A stretch of DNA of 64,000 nt, from assembly GCA_944470555.2 (NCBI GenBank), contig OX104127.1:53062934-53126933 (forward strand), in the 5' to 3' direction. The stretch is from Heterobilharzia americana. Taxonomy: Eukaryota > Platyhelminthes > Trematoda > Strigeidida > Schistosomatidae. This document shows positions 12,758 through 25,400 of the stretch, piece by piece. Under the pieces are notes generated by a model. The model searched no databases and was not told where the DNA came from. It saw only the letters and a list, made by a program, of their open reading frames with translations. How positions within the stretch are numbered: the stretch's first letter is position 1; each line of letters opens with the position of its first letter. The translations under genes and the position numbers were made by a program.

Positions 12758-14069
12758 GGAAAGGTGTAATAGCCAAATCCATTATCTCAATGATCTAGGA
12801 GAAATTTCTAAGGTACTTTAGAGTTTGGAAAACAGCATCAAACTTGTCAGTTGAAGAAGAGATATTATGTTTGCCCTTCGTAATTTAAACAGAATATTGG
12901 CGTTAAATGTTTACATTTCTGCATGCAATGTCCTGACAGTAGTAAGTCTAAAGGCGTCAAATTAACAACCACTGAAATAGAATGCAACGATAACTTTCAT
13001 AAAACAAAGGAAACTAGGCAATGAATTCGGTAGTTTTTAGAGAGAAGAAGCATGTAACGACCTGGCTTTCTTGAACATATTCCAGGGTTGAAGGAATTAC
13101 AGACAATGATTTACACTTTCGGTTTAATAAACTACCTATTTTGACCGATCCATTTCAGTTGCATAGTACACAAATAATATGGCGGAATCCAATAATATAG
13201 TTTTTAAACGAATACTAAGCCCTTTCACCAGCAAAACATATTCTGAAGTATACATGAATGCTTCACACGTACCACATTGGTCAGTTTATAATTGTTTGTG
13301 TGTAGACATGTACGTAGAGTGGAGTAATCCAGATAAACTCATATACTTGAATATCTGATGTGACATCAGGTCCCTAGAGGTTGCAGATATTCACTGCTGA
13401 ATAGTGTCTCAAAGTAAAAAAACTCGGGTGAAGAACTTCATGATGATTACCTCCAACCATTTAAATAGTTTGGTTCTGGAACACTGATAAATAAAAGTGG
13501 ATAGTAGCCACTTTCATTGACAGAATAACAATTAATAAGCATTTTCGTATCATTATTAAAATTTATTCGTTGAAACATTTAGCACAGAAACTATCATTCG
13601 TGTTCACATGGATTCACTAAATTTGTAAGCTTTGTGTGTTCAATAAGAATTTGTGCTCATCCTGAATCTACTGCAATGATCATTAACAAAGTTAATGATT
13701 TCAAGCGCTTTTCAACCTTTCTTATTTTAAATATCTATCCCATTTGTTCAATTTAGCCTCCTGATATTCTGGTTTTTCCTAATAGATGGTGTGACAATTA
13801 AGTATTTGACTAGATTACTGAAAATTTACGGTGGAAATACATTACAATCTATAGGTAGACTTACTCTTCAATATAAAAAGAGTTAGACATATTGAATTCA
13901 ACACATATCCAGTTAATTCAAACTAACATAAAATAGTCTGCAGGATGGTAATATAAGCTTGAGAATGTGATGAATTATTCTTTGGTAATACAATTTTTCT
14001 GATCGATATCAGTGTAGAAATATATTTTAACATAATCTTAGTGACCAGTGGAACCAACCAAGTCGAACA

Positions 14070-14345
14070 TGAAGACAGTTACTCAACGACGATACTGGAT
14101 GTAGGTCACATTATATAGTGAACAAACAGAAGTAGGAAATGTAGACCATTGGATTCTGACCCAGTGGTTAGGAGGTAACGTGCTGACCACGGAACTTGAA
14201 GGTCCTGGGTTCGATCCCTGGCAGGGTGGGGTGGTGAGTCGTATTGCTACAGTCCCATACGAGGAAGAAACAGCTGTCCAGTACCCCAAGGTTCCCAATA
14301 TTTCTTCAACTGATGTCACTTCATGATGAATTCCAACCTATAATC
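14070..14345 (+). mobile_element. tRNA-like SINE, family S2, decayed hammerhead
   Basis: Good tRNA-like head (GACCCAGTGGTTAGG, then GGGTTCGATCCCTGG) and the upstream segment near 14075. The hammerhead lacks most of CTGAGGA (CTACAGTCCCATACGAGGAA), so it is inactive. Confidence 0.7.
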
Positions 14346-14809
14346 CCAATATGTTTAGAAAATCAAAATATTCGTAACAACTATGGTCTAGATGTTTATA
14401 ATCACTCAATATCACACACTTACCCATTGAGCTGATGTCGCTGAGACCAAAAAATATACCATAAAGTCTACTAAGACAGATTTAACCTCAAGGATCCAAA
14501 GATTCCAGCGAGTCATATTGTTGTTGAGTGATAAGATGACCTAGGGATACCCAAGTGTGAGGGAAGAAGGATACCAATTTACCAATTAGACCATACAAAT
14601 AGGCTTTGGTTAAACTATACTGTCTAAGATGATCATACATATCCAAAGTAATTATGGATTATTCTGATTTTCAATATTTTCTGTTCTATAGTTCCAGTCT
14701 CTAAATTTGATAACTTCATCTTCACCGCTTTGAACTACACATTCTTTATCAATATACTAAATCTGATGTGAAACAATGATACCTGATTCTCTACTTGAAA
14801 TTTAAGATG

Positions 14810-14895
14810 CATATTCCCGCCCCATTCAGGACTTGTCAGCTGAAAGTACTTGTATTGCAGTGAGTGATGGTGTTCCCATTAGAATACAGGTACAT
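14810..14895 (-). mobile_element. Sm-alpha-like SINE fragment (S1)
   Basis: Only the middle of the unit remains: AGGACTTGTCAGCTG followed by GCAGTGAGTGATGGTGTTCC. The GAAAC part of the ribozyme is missing. Confidence 0.5.
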
Positions 14896-15479
14896 TCAGC
14901 TGCTGTGTCCTAAACAGGACTAAACATGCATCCTGGAATATACTGTTAGCCACTACCAAGTAAACTAGAACAACTGATATAGGTATCCGTATAAGAGCCA
15001 ATAGATGTCGATCAACTTGATCCCGTGAAACAACCAGATATCGAAAGTGTCAACAAATAATATTAAAAGTATGGTGTCTTTGCTACTTAGTAGTAAATTC
15101 ATTTGAACTGCACTGTTTCAGTATCATTTATTCTTTCCTATATAGCCTCTTTACTTGTTAATACAAGCAATCATAAATCTGAATCCTTCAAAGGTAACTA
15201 AAGAAAGTGGGAGTAAATCTCGAGTCTGACTGATGCAGCTTACGAAGAGCACTTTTGGTAAAAATGAACTTGACAGGAATCTGTATTACGTGACTTGGTA
15301 ACACTTTTACTCAAGATAAGTTCAAAAGAGGAACAAAGTAGACAGACAAACAAAAACAAAGTAGAACGTCATATACAAGAATATCCCTTAGATTTACAAC
15401 ATTTTACAGTAGCATACAAAAAACACGTGGATAGGAAAGACTAATATCAAAGCATATAGTGGGTGAATGGAAGGAGAGT

Positions 15480-16560
15480 GAATTTAAAAATTAACTTTAG
15501 TCGAAATATTTGAGCCTTAGAGGACATCACGAAGTGAATAGATCCAATTTTTAGCCACATCACCTATCGTCTGGTGGACTCCAGTCACGTAGTCTATACC
15601 TCCTAACATGACTCCGATCAGTAATCAGAGACTTCATGCTCTGGTATCACGTTTTAGTCCGGTTGCTCTAAACAATCTTACAATCTAATCCACATCCGCT
15701 TAGTATTGCATGTAGAGGAAGGCAGTTAATCAACATGTATGACATGCGTTCAAACGACTTCAGCAGCTGAAAGTTCATAATCACATCCACTCACTTGCCT
15801 TCAAGCTTAGTACCCTTTGCCCAATATCAATATGCTCACAAGACGATTCCGTCGAACCCGAGCAGTGCCAGGAAGACACTGATGACCAGAAACCCTGTAA
15901 CCGCTTCATATCTTCTACTTTCAACGGCCATGTCTCATGGTCGCACAACAGGATGGAACACACTGCAGCGCAGTATACTCACCCTTTGGTAGATAATATC
16001 TCACCAGTCGGCGCCACAGATGACGCAGTTTGGCAAGTGCCAAACGAGCCTTCCCATTCCGAGCAGAGACTTCGTCAGTAACCAGCCAGCTCGAGTTGAT
16101 GTGACTCCCCGACTAAGTGAAGTGTTCAACACATTCCACTACTTCACTCCATATTCTTAAACTGGGAGTAGTTGCAGACCAGTGCTGCAGCATCATTTAA
16201 ATTTGACAGGTCCCAGTGAAGCGCGTGCCAAAGGTACCCAGATTTATTGTTAGGGCGTTCAGAAGACAGGGTATTTTGTCAGCATCTTCATCTAGCAGGA
16301 CAATACCGTCTGCTCACTCCAAGTCAACCAGACGACCTTTAGGAAGTAGGTCAATCCTAGTGAAGTCAGACCTATCATTGGTTCTGTCCATGATACATGT
16401 ATAACTAAGATAAGTAAGCAAAGGCAAAAGCGAAAATCCCTAGGAAACACTGCTCATTGTTGTCAATTTTGATGACAAATCTTCACACACATGCGCAAAT
16501 TCGAGCCGAGAGCATTGATTAGCGTCCTCTGCTTACTTGGTATTCCTTTCACAGTCAAAG
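15480..16560 (-). mobile_element. Third LINE family, 3' portion, decayed
   Basis: Minus-strand translation at about 15781-15963 reads LLCDHETWPLKVEDMKRLQG, the conserved ETWxLK block found after the reverse transcriptase in this LINE group. Sequence and order match the copy at 39391-40480. The frame is broken throughout. Confidence 0.65.
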
Positions 16561-19552
16561 ACTCACAATCAGCAGAGTTAAAAACCACTTTCAGGTCGAG
16601 AAATCTGGCAATTTTCGGTGGCCAGTAAACATTCCTTTGTTCCAGATTCTGTTAAAGGCTGAAAATCTGATGGATGCCCCCACAGTCCGGGCTTGAAATC
16701 TGCCTGGCTTTTTTTAGTTTTTTGCTCTCGACCTCCAGTATGGCATCGGATGACTAACGACCTCCGAATCTTGTAAACAAAGTTGGCTAAACTAATTCTC
16801 TTATGTTTGCTGTTTCGTTTTATGACAAACTTCATTCGAACAATATGGCAATAAATAAGATACCTAGGAGTTTCCCTACAAACTGACGGTGAATAAAATG
16901 TTATGCCTTTTCATTTTTAGCTACTATTAAATTTTCAAGTAGTCTATAACAGTCAGGTAAAGATATACATCTAGGTCACATTACGTTAGGTAGCAGACGA
17001 AACCAAAGGATAATGAGATCTCTTTGATAAAATTCTGTTTCTCCCCCAGAGCAGAGAAGTGTTTCACCTTAACATAACATGACAAATTATGATGACTATT
17101 TTATGGAGTAGTTAATTAATCAAATAGGAAATTTTTAAGGGCCGAAAATCCCAAGGTATGATGGATATGCTCCTTTACTTTGTGTATCGAAAATAGGGGA
17201 TAACTTTCAAGAACTTAAACCTAGGAGCTTTTCGCTCGATAATCAAGGTCCTCGTATGGTGGATTAATTTCCCAGGCAGGAGAAAACAATATGAGTTTAC
17301 GTTGAGTTCGCAGATGTATCGAACGACATTCACTATGCATAGTACACTCTCTGAAAATCTGTTGTGTTTACTTCGAAGTAACTAAAATATCGCTTTCAAA
17401 AAGCAAAAAACAGAGCTAAATATCCGGAAATATAACCAAATATAATTTATTTCTTCACATACCAAACTTCCCTGCTGTAGATTTAAGCTTATCTCGATGA
17501 CACTTATTCTCTGAATATTGCTAAACTAAGAATTATCATCCAATGAGACTTTTAATACAAACAGTTTGAAGTTATGTTAGTTGGTTGGAGGCAATTGGCA
17601 GGAAGCCATGTCTAATCTAAGTTTCGTGGCTATTGACACTCGTCAGCATAGCCTACATGCAACTTCCAGGGAACGGATACCTTCTGCGAGATACAAACCT
17701 TTGTCACCCAGTATTACAGTCCAAGAGATTACCACTGATCTACTCATCCTATGATTGACCTCCTGTAGGACCAGGTTTGAAGACATAACTATAACTTGGC
17801 ACTATGATTAATAATGTTTCAAACCTGATTCAAATCACATAGAAAAACAGACCTAACTATTGAAGTCATCGAAGCCTCAGTACTGATAAGCAATGTACGT
17901 CACAGTCACACATTCAAGATTTCATTCCAGTAATGTTGAGAACTTTTTTATCTACTAATCCAAGAAGTTTGCTTCACTTTCACTATCCTGGAGACAAGGG
18001 GGTTTTTGATTTCAGAATTATACTTATTGGTGCTACGTTAGAAATGAAATATAACTTAGTAGTCCTGTGTAATTTTATGCACTTGGTAATGAGCCATACT
18101 TACTTTGTAAGGAATAGTGACGATACTTGAGGCTTAAAGGGTGGTGAGTATAGTGGGTTTCCAACCTATGACCAACCGCTCGAAAGTCAACCATTTAAAG
18201 CTTTACAGTAGACGCGTTTAGTGCTGTTTACATGCCACTAGTTTGATCATCTCTTAGTTCCGGTGAGACGTTTAACGTAATACATCTGCGTCAGTTATAG
18301 ATTTCAATACAAATCATCAACAGCCTCTAATAACTGAAGGACCCCAATGACACCAAGGTAGCAGTTGTCGGTAGAACTAAGCCAACTGAATGATCGTGTA
18401 AGTTCAAAAACACCATACAGTATGGCATTCAACCCTTGTTTTATGGAAAGATGTGTACATTTTTCAATTTAAAGGTTTTGGAAAGCCCTAATTTTGCATA
18501 AGACAACGTTTTTCCAAGTTACGTTTTCACGCAATTTGTTATGGCACGGTCATTAGTTCATTCTCCGCCACCATTTTCAAGGTAACTCGCTGATTGGTTA
18601 ATGCTTACTTTTACTATGTCAAAGTTACGATTTCTGGACAAGGTCATGTTTCATGTGTATGTGGGTTAAGTGATTATTATTCTCAGAGAAATAAGTTCTC
18701 CAATCCGGTTCAATCTTCTTCTTTGTTCGTCTCTAGTTGGAGTCCGGGGGTCTTGCGTACGAAGTTAGCTATCAATGAAGCTCGGAATATCTAACAAAAA
18801 GTCCCCAAACTGAAATAAATTTGCTACTTTTTTCCCACCGAAATAATCACTGTTCATGTTGATTTTACCATTTTATTGGTATATAAACCTTCAGGTGACA
18901 ACAGCAATAAACATAGCTGCTTTATGATACATCATATGTTTGAAAAACATGAATATCACGGAAACATTTAGGTAAACACAAATTTTTTCAATCAACTTTA
19001 GAAGTACTTCATCTTAAGTTCGCTAACACTGATGCTTATTTTGCTTTCTGTCTTTACTGAGTTTCAAATATGCATGAATAATTTCAAAGTACAAAAGCCA
19101 TAATCATTTGAGATCCAGTAACCAACAGCCTAAACATCTTGGGTGTAAACATTTTGATATCATGTGAGATAAAATTTCATTGAATGAAGTTAAGCAAGTT
19201 ACGAAATTTCCAGCGTGTAATGCAGTCTTACAGGAGGTCAATCTCTACCCGAATATCTTAGTAGTAACTTCGCTGACTACAACATTGGGTTCGGATCTCA
19301 GAGGCGAAGTCAGTTCCTTCGAGGTTGCAGATTTACCTTGTTGACCAGCACCGACAAGCACAAATCCTAGGTTGAACAAACCATCTTATAAGATTACCTG
19401 CAACTGACTGAAATACTATTTCGTAAAGTATTCCGATTCCATGAGTGAAGTATAGATCTTATCAACACTTCCATCTAGTGTGAAATACAAGAACAGTTAC
19501 GAGGATATCATTGAAATGAACTCTGTTCGAGGTTATTGAGTATTTTATTCTT
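16561..19552. other. Intergenic, nothing recognised
   Basis: No LINE, SINE or coding match seen. Short frames (for example 17933-18130 and 18594-18794) lack features. Confidence 0.5.
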
Positions 19553-19815
19553 AAGGTTGTATTCATCATGGACTGTGCTATCAGTTGCATAACCATTGGA
19601 AACCTGGGAGTGATGGATAATTGTTTCATCCTAGTATGGGACCCCTTAGCAACACACACCCATGACCCGGCTATAGATTGAACCCAGCAGCTTCAGGTTT
19701 CGTAGCGAACATGGTAAACATTCCAGCCACTGAGTCAGAATCCAATGGTCCATAGTTTCCTATTTTTGTTAATTCACGATATAGCGCAACTATCATCCAA
19801 CGTCTTCATTTGTCT
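19553..19815 (-). mobile_element. tRNA-like SINE, family S2, decayed
   Basis: Minus-strand copy with the tail (TTCATCATGGACTG), GGAAACCTGGGAG, TCCTAGTATGGGAC and the upstream CACGATATAGCGCAA block. Core and GAAA are mutated (TTTCATCC on the plus strand). Confidence 0.7.
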
Positions 19816-19856
19816 GGTAATTATGTTAAAAATCCAAGATGTTAGTATAACACTAG

Positions 19857-20080
19857 CTAGCCTGAATTCCTGCTAACAAGTCTTTGATCAATAGTTGTAG
19901 CTGTGCCACCCTCAAGACGAATAACCACATTAAAAAAATGAAGTTCCTTTTGACGGTTTAAGATTTCTGAAACTTTAGTTTCAACTGTAAACATACATTG
20001 TTCTCCTATAAAATGTTCTTCAGCGTATTCAATAGCGGTGTACGATCGACGCGTAGCGCCGAAATTCACTATTTTCATTC
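19857..20080 (-). pseudogene. Orphan exon-like ORF, weak resemblance to a staphylococcal-nuclease-like fold
   Basis: The minus-strand frame begins after a TATTACAG acceptor-like site and reads MKIVNFGATRRSYTAIEYAE, then EEHFIGEQCMFTVETKVSEI, and ends VSRNSG before TAG. The IEYAEEHFIGEQCMFTVETK segment resembles the helix-strand part of SNase domains in Tudor-SN (SND1) proteins, though I cannot verify it. No companion exons were found nearby. It could be a stray exon, a retropseudogene or chance. Confidence 0.25.
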
Positions 20081-20282
20081 CTGTAATACGAGTTGTCTAC
20101 GAGTGTAAGTCTTGTTAAATAGACAAGAGTTGAATGATTCAATGTCCAGTGCAATGACCATTATTTGCACTAGAGTAGTTTGCCAACTGACATTGAATCG
20201 TGAAACAAACAAACATTAGTTAATTTGCTACCACCAATATTAAATAAATTGGATCATATAATAAAATTAGGATCCGATGAAT

Positions 20283-20350
20283 AGGTTTATCCAGCTGACG
20301 AGTTTCAATTAGGACGAAACACACATCCTTAGTTCTCATCACTACAACTG
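20283..20350 (+). mobile_element. Sm-alpha-like SINE fragment (S1) with hammerhead core
   Basis: Contains ATCCAGCTGACGAG, a weakened stem II with G-U pairs (GTTT against GGAC) and GAAA, followed by an AUC triplet. Stem I downstream is mismatched, so activity is doubtful. Confidence 0.55.
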
Positions 20351-20473
20351 AAACGAAATTAGCGATAGTATCGAGTCTTCGGTGCAAGAGGCTATATACC
20401 TTCTGGTGGTCGATCGATCAACAACGAAGAATCACAAGCGATAACATCAGAATCCAACAGTTACTTGGTTTCA

Positions 20474-20588
20474 GGTTAGTATTCATAATGGAATGAAGAA
20501 ATTTCGGAAACCTGGGAGCACTAAACAGCTGTTTCATCCTAGTATGGGGCTTCCCAGCAATGCGGACCTATGACCCCATCAGGGGGAC
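20474..20588 (-). mobile_element. S2 SINE, truncated, decayed
   Basis: Contains the ribozyme half (CAGCTGTTTCATCCTAGTATG on the plus strand) but not the tRNA head. It abuts the plus-strand copy that starts at 20589. Confidence 0.65.
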
Positions 20589-20765
20589 TGACAGTAGTAG
20601 GAAATGTGGACCACTGTGTGTCAACCCAGTGGTTCAGTATCAACATGTTGGCCACGAGACCTGAAGGTTCTGGGTTCGATCCCTAATGAGGTGGGGTCAT
20701 AGGTGCACACTGTTTAGTGGTCCCACACTAGCATGAATACTAACGTGAAATCAATAAATAAATCA
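20589..20765 (+). mobile_element. S2 SINE, decayed
   Basis: tRNA-like head AACCCAGTGGTTCAG and B-box GGGTTCGATCCCTAA are clear. The ribozyme half is reduced to TGGTCCCACACTAGCATGAA, which lacks the core. Confidence 0.65.
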
Positions 20766-21053
20766 ACACAAACCTCTAAGTTTCTTGATAAGTTTGATCT
20801 TTTTCGTTTAGTGTGAATAAAACCTTATATATGTATATCGATGAATGGGTAAATAAATGTACATGTATTTTTTTTCCCCCCTTATTATATGAAATCAAAG
20901 TATATGATAATGAAAAGTTCTGAGAGAGGAAATAAAACCAAATAAATAAGGTGTAGAACACAGTACTTGGATAAATATCTTTTCGAATACAAAATACATT
21001 TCAGTGTATATAAAAATAAGGTAGGTTATGACAATTACTGAATATGATAATGA

Positions 21054-21124
21054 CGATGATGATGATGATGATGATACTGATTATCATGATAGCATTATAA
21101 TTACTATTATTATTATTATTATTA
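21054..21124. repeat. GAT and ATT microsatellites
   Basis: A GAT tract (21054-21075) and an ATT tract (about 21105-21124) about 900-1000 bases downstream of the ZFYVE1 stop. A GATA/GACA tract follows at 21575-21605. Confidence 0.9.
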
Positions 21125-21978
21125 CTTATATGTAGCAGTCTTAACAATAAACACAAAGGGAACAGAAGAAAATATGCGATAAATGAAATAAAATCATACT
21201 GGATTATTGGAGTAATGTATTGATACAATATCAAAATCTTGATTACAAATACTCCATCAGATAAGATTAGGAATTAAAAAAAAACACTTTTAAAAAGTGT
21301 ACTGATAGATAATCTAAAGTTCTACTCACTTCTTTTGTCAAAAAGATAACCACCTTCAATGTTGAATAGACATTAGAAACATTACGCTGGTACACAGATT
21401 CTCAACAATCAAACCTATAGAGACAAGTATAATACGCTTAAAAACGAACATTAACACAGAAAGATGGATTGAAAGTAAGAAAATTAACCAGAAATGTGTA
21501 AAAATGTTTACCAAATAGAAAAAAAAAACGAAAATCTTTTGTAACACACAAATAAGCAACTATCTTATGAATGGGATAGATAGACAGATAGATAGATAGA
21601 CAGATTATTGAAATGAAAGTAACCCAAACCAATTTGTATACACATCACTGTAAAGCATAAACATGTAAGTAATAGTACAATAGAAGAAAAGACAACATTG
21701 ACAACGCAGAAGAAATGAAGGCAAAAACAAAGTAAACAGTGAAGAAATCAAATAAACACAGGTTATATTACCGAGAAAATAGATCACAGTGATTACACTC
21801 TAAACAGGAAATATCTCGATTATTGAACAGTCTGATTAATAATAACTTAGATGATAAGAAAAAAAATTACCAGTTATAATGGAACATCCTCTCAATGAAT
21901 ACTACAACTGAAACACCAATTCTTACATCAAATTTGGAAAGGAAAAGGGAAAGAGTGAGTCTGTTTTCTCTTCTATGC

Positions 21979-21980
<2 letters not shown>

Positions 21981-22032
<52 letters not shown>
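21981..22032. repeat. AT microsatellite in presumed ZFYVE1 3' UTR
   Basis: 26 AT units beginning 35 bases past the stop codon. No clear AATAAA was identified on the minus strand between the stop and this tract, so the poly(A) site is probably further downstream. Confidence 0.9.
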
Positions 22033-22035
<3 letters not shown>

Positions 22036-22067
22036 TGTAAGTTTCCATTAGTGTCAATGAAGATAAA

Positions 22068-22462
22068 CTAAATCTGTGAATTCCTTTTTTGTGAAGTATT
22101 CAATGTATGACGTTTAAATTGAATTGTTTGAACATTAGATTTTTGTAATTGACTCTCTTGACTTTTTACATTATTACTTACATTTGAGCTTTGATGTTCA
22201 TTTACAACGGTGGTAAGATTAGAAATTTCTGAATTCTTTATATATGGTTGATAGCAACGATCGCATACACGTGTTGGAAAATCTAAACCTCTTTTAGGCA
22301 CAGGTTGACAGTGTTGAGAGCATAATCCACAAACACCTTGACCACATGAACGACAATGATGAATACTACGACGAGAACCAAAAGGAGCACAACATACATA
22401 ACATGAAGTGCATAATTCATCAGGTTGCCAGTAATCTGGTCGAGCAAGAGATTTAACTAGTT
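22068..22462 (-). CDS. ZFYVE1: ZFYVE1 exon I, FYVE domain 2 and C-terminus
   Basis: The acceptor is TTTATAG. Encodes ELVKSLARPDYWQPDELC followed by a complete, compact FYVE domain: C720/C723, C736/C739 in IHHCRSCG, C744/C747, and C766/C769 in RVCDRC. The stop codon TAG is at 22068-22070. After the last zinc Cys there are 61 residues rich in Ser, Asn and Gln; animal ZFYVE1 proteins usually end within about ten residues of the domain, so this tail is an extension. A long AT microsatellite starts 35 bases after the stop. Confidence 0.95.
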
Positions 22463-25400
22463 CTATAAAAAGATATAAACAAGAATTGAGTAAATACAAC
22501 TAATCATTTATTTTCAATTCAATGAAAACAAAGTGAATTAGGTTTGAGATAAGGATAAATTGTTTTTGAATACACAAAGAGGATTACAACTTTTGAGTAG
22601 CTAAGGCTTCAATACACCTAAATATATGCCGCTGACGGCTCTCCTATATAACAGCCTAAAGTTTGTTATGGGCGTCAGTCCCTTGGGCCTGTTTCTATAA
22701 GGTCCATACCCGTCCATACACGATGATGCATATTTGCTCCTATATTCATCGCATCACTTGAATGAAGTTGTTTCTGCAGCCATCTCCGGATATATTTCAC
22801 CACCATCGATTTCGATGATTAAAAAACTTCAAGGCATATGCGTTATTCAATATTATCTCTCTGTTAAGAATTCGATTTCTGTTGTTCGGATACGTTGAAT
22901 CCTTCAAGCTGTGAAAGCTTAATTATCGATGCGTCCACACGCATTTTCTGTACACTGGTCTTATTATAGACCTACCTTCATTCTAGTTAATTATATATCC
23001 AGAAAAACATGATTGTCATTTGTATAACGACAAATCACATATTACTCGGATGTACAGAGAAACTTAACAGACTGGATCCCTAGCCGAAACTAATACATGT
23101 GATACATAGGACATCAGTTAGTAACAGTCTTTTAAGACTATCCATAACAACATGATCGACCTGTCAAAAATGTTCATCTTCAAAAGTGAAGTAAACCTTT
23201 ATCAGTGATTAACTGTCAGTAATTTTCAAATAAGCTAGATGGAAGGGAAATGAAGGATTATCCAAGCATTTACTGGATCTATACAGGTAGTCAACGGTAA
23301 CATTTGTCTCTTTCTAAATTTGACTAAAAAGTGCAAGGTAATAATAAGACAATGTTGTTACGATGCCTAAAAATGAAAGATGTGTGTTCGATACTGTCGC
23401 TGAACGTCGCTTCCGGCGGCATAGTTACCATCCTAACATTTACTTAGTTGGTATGAGATTCATTAATCTCCTCTGACTGAATTATTCACAATTATGTAGT
23501 CTAAAGAATGTCAAGAGCAACCAGTCAAAGATAAGCAAGGAAATAGTGTATTCTAATGTAAAACAGTTGATAAAATTTTACTTGTATTTGAGATGGAACA
23601 TGTAAGATGAGCTAGCTTACGCATAGGATGATCGATTTGTAAACCACTTACAAAATGAACGGTACATGTTGATATTTCTTACAACCGAATAGTTTTTCAA
23701 CTGTCCAACTCTGGTGTCGATTGCGTTTCCGTTGGAAAGCACCATGCCAAGATCAGAAAGTGTGAATTTCGACAAGAGAAATACACTACTGAATAGTTAA
23801 TATAAGTAGTTAATAGTTTGTGCTAGGCATTTTTAGTGTTAAGGTACAGTGTTTAGCAACAAAGAGAAACTAAATTCGTGTTTTATAGACCGTTAGTCGA
23901 AGACTGGAGATATATTTCAATTCCATGCCGTGTTCCAAACAACAAGAAGATGATACCAAGAGTAATTCATACTCATTACTTTGCATGCACAAATTGTCTT
24001 GTACAAAAGACTGTCTAATGAAACCTGGAAAGAAAAGTTCCGATTGTACGATATGAAGTATAACAGTACCAGAAAACTGCCCGTCTGATATCAGTGATAG
24101 ATGGTGGCTAGCAGTGGAATCCACAACGTGCGTTTCGTCCCGGTTGGGACTCGTCAGCTAGATACTACCTGCCTCTCAGTGAGTGGTGTTGTTCCCGCCA
24201 AAATACAAATCCAAGACAAATCTCTTCAAACGCCACAGTGTTATCCACTAGGCCAGTGAGTCACGATAACGGCGGGTATAATATGCTGTTTGATTCTATA
24301 GTAGCCGATCAATTCTCTGCAATCGACTACAGAGATGCACAAGCTATAACATCAAATACGAACCTTCAGTCCAACTCTTCTTCTACTTCCGAATGAGGTA
24401 GATAGTAAGTAAGGCGTAAACACGAGGCATGTGAGGTAATACACCATCAATTTAGACAAGAATATCAAAGCGGACATAAAATACGAAAATGCCTATATTT
24501 GCTACCCTATAACAGAAAAAAACATGAGAAATAAGCAAAAATAGAGAAAAACATTTTAAGAAAACTAGACTAACAGTTAAGTCAAGTGTTAGGGTTAGTG
24601 GAACCTATAGCAAACACACACGCACTACTCCTCAAACGATGATAAAATACTAGACATTGTCAACTAACGGATTCATTTAACAGGATGAAAAAACAAACAT
24701 GATTTTAAAGTTTCATATCTCGTACCTTTAGGTCCAGTATATATTGGAGCAATATAATCCGCTGTAGCTGATAACATTTCAATCACTTTACGACCAGTCA
24801 ATGAAGTATTATTTACTTGTGAATTATAATTCATCCCAGATAAACGATTTTTATTTGATGAATCGACAGCTTTATCACGTAATCGAGCTTCGTAACACCT
24901 AAGTGAAGTATCAAAAATTTGAATAGATAATGTTGTTTTTTTTGTGAAATGTCGAAAGTTATGTTTAGCGGAAAGATAATATTAACACACACATGTATTT
25001 CAACCTCGAAAATCTCCTTACTCTCACTTGGCTTGAGAATAAGCACACAGCACACTTGAAGAATTGTTCATCTCTCTCTCTCTCTTTGCGACCCAGTAGC
25101 TGGATGATAACGTACTCGTAACGAGACTTGATAGTTCAAAGTTGGATCGCTGACAGGCGTATGAGCGTATAATGCTGATGAGTTTCACACTAGAATGAAA
25201 CCACTGCTCAATGCCTCTTCCAATCCTATCAGTCCATATTGTTAACTACCTCGAAATCGATCAATTCACACAAACTTATAAACTCAAATATATTTCTTGT
25301 TTCACTTAGGAATATTAAAGAGGCTAGTATAGTTTTCTCACTAGAACCAATACAAGTCAACTCCCTAACCCAACTAACCACAATTACCACATATACTTTA

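Larger units (their letters stand above)
9331..14069. other. Intergenic, mostly unique AT-rich DNA
   Basis: Apart from the AT microsatellite at 10199 and the LINE fragment at 12481, nothing recognisable was found on either strand. Confidence 0.55.
22463..24725 (-). other. ZFYVE1 intron 8
   Basis: 2.3 kb between exons H and I. Holds the S1 SINE with hammerhead (24102-24272) and a short stretch at 23690-23760 shared with 47160-47230; the rest is unremarkable. Confidence 0.85.

Noticed and set aside
21001..21787. Hydrophobic Phe/Leu/Ile-rich frames on the minus strand, as possible membrane proteins
   Set aside because: They arise from AT-rich microsatellite-like DNA downstream of ZFYVE1 with no splice or domain support.
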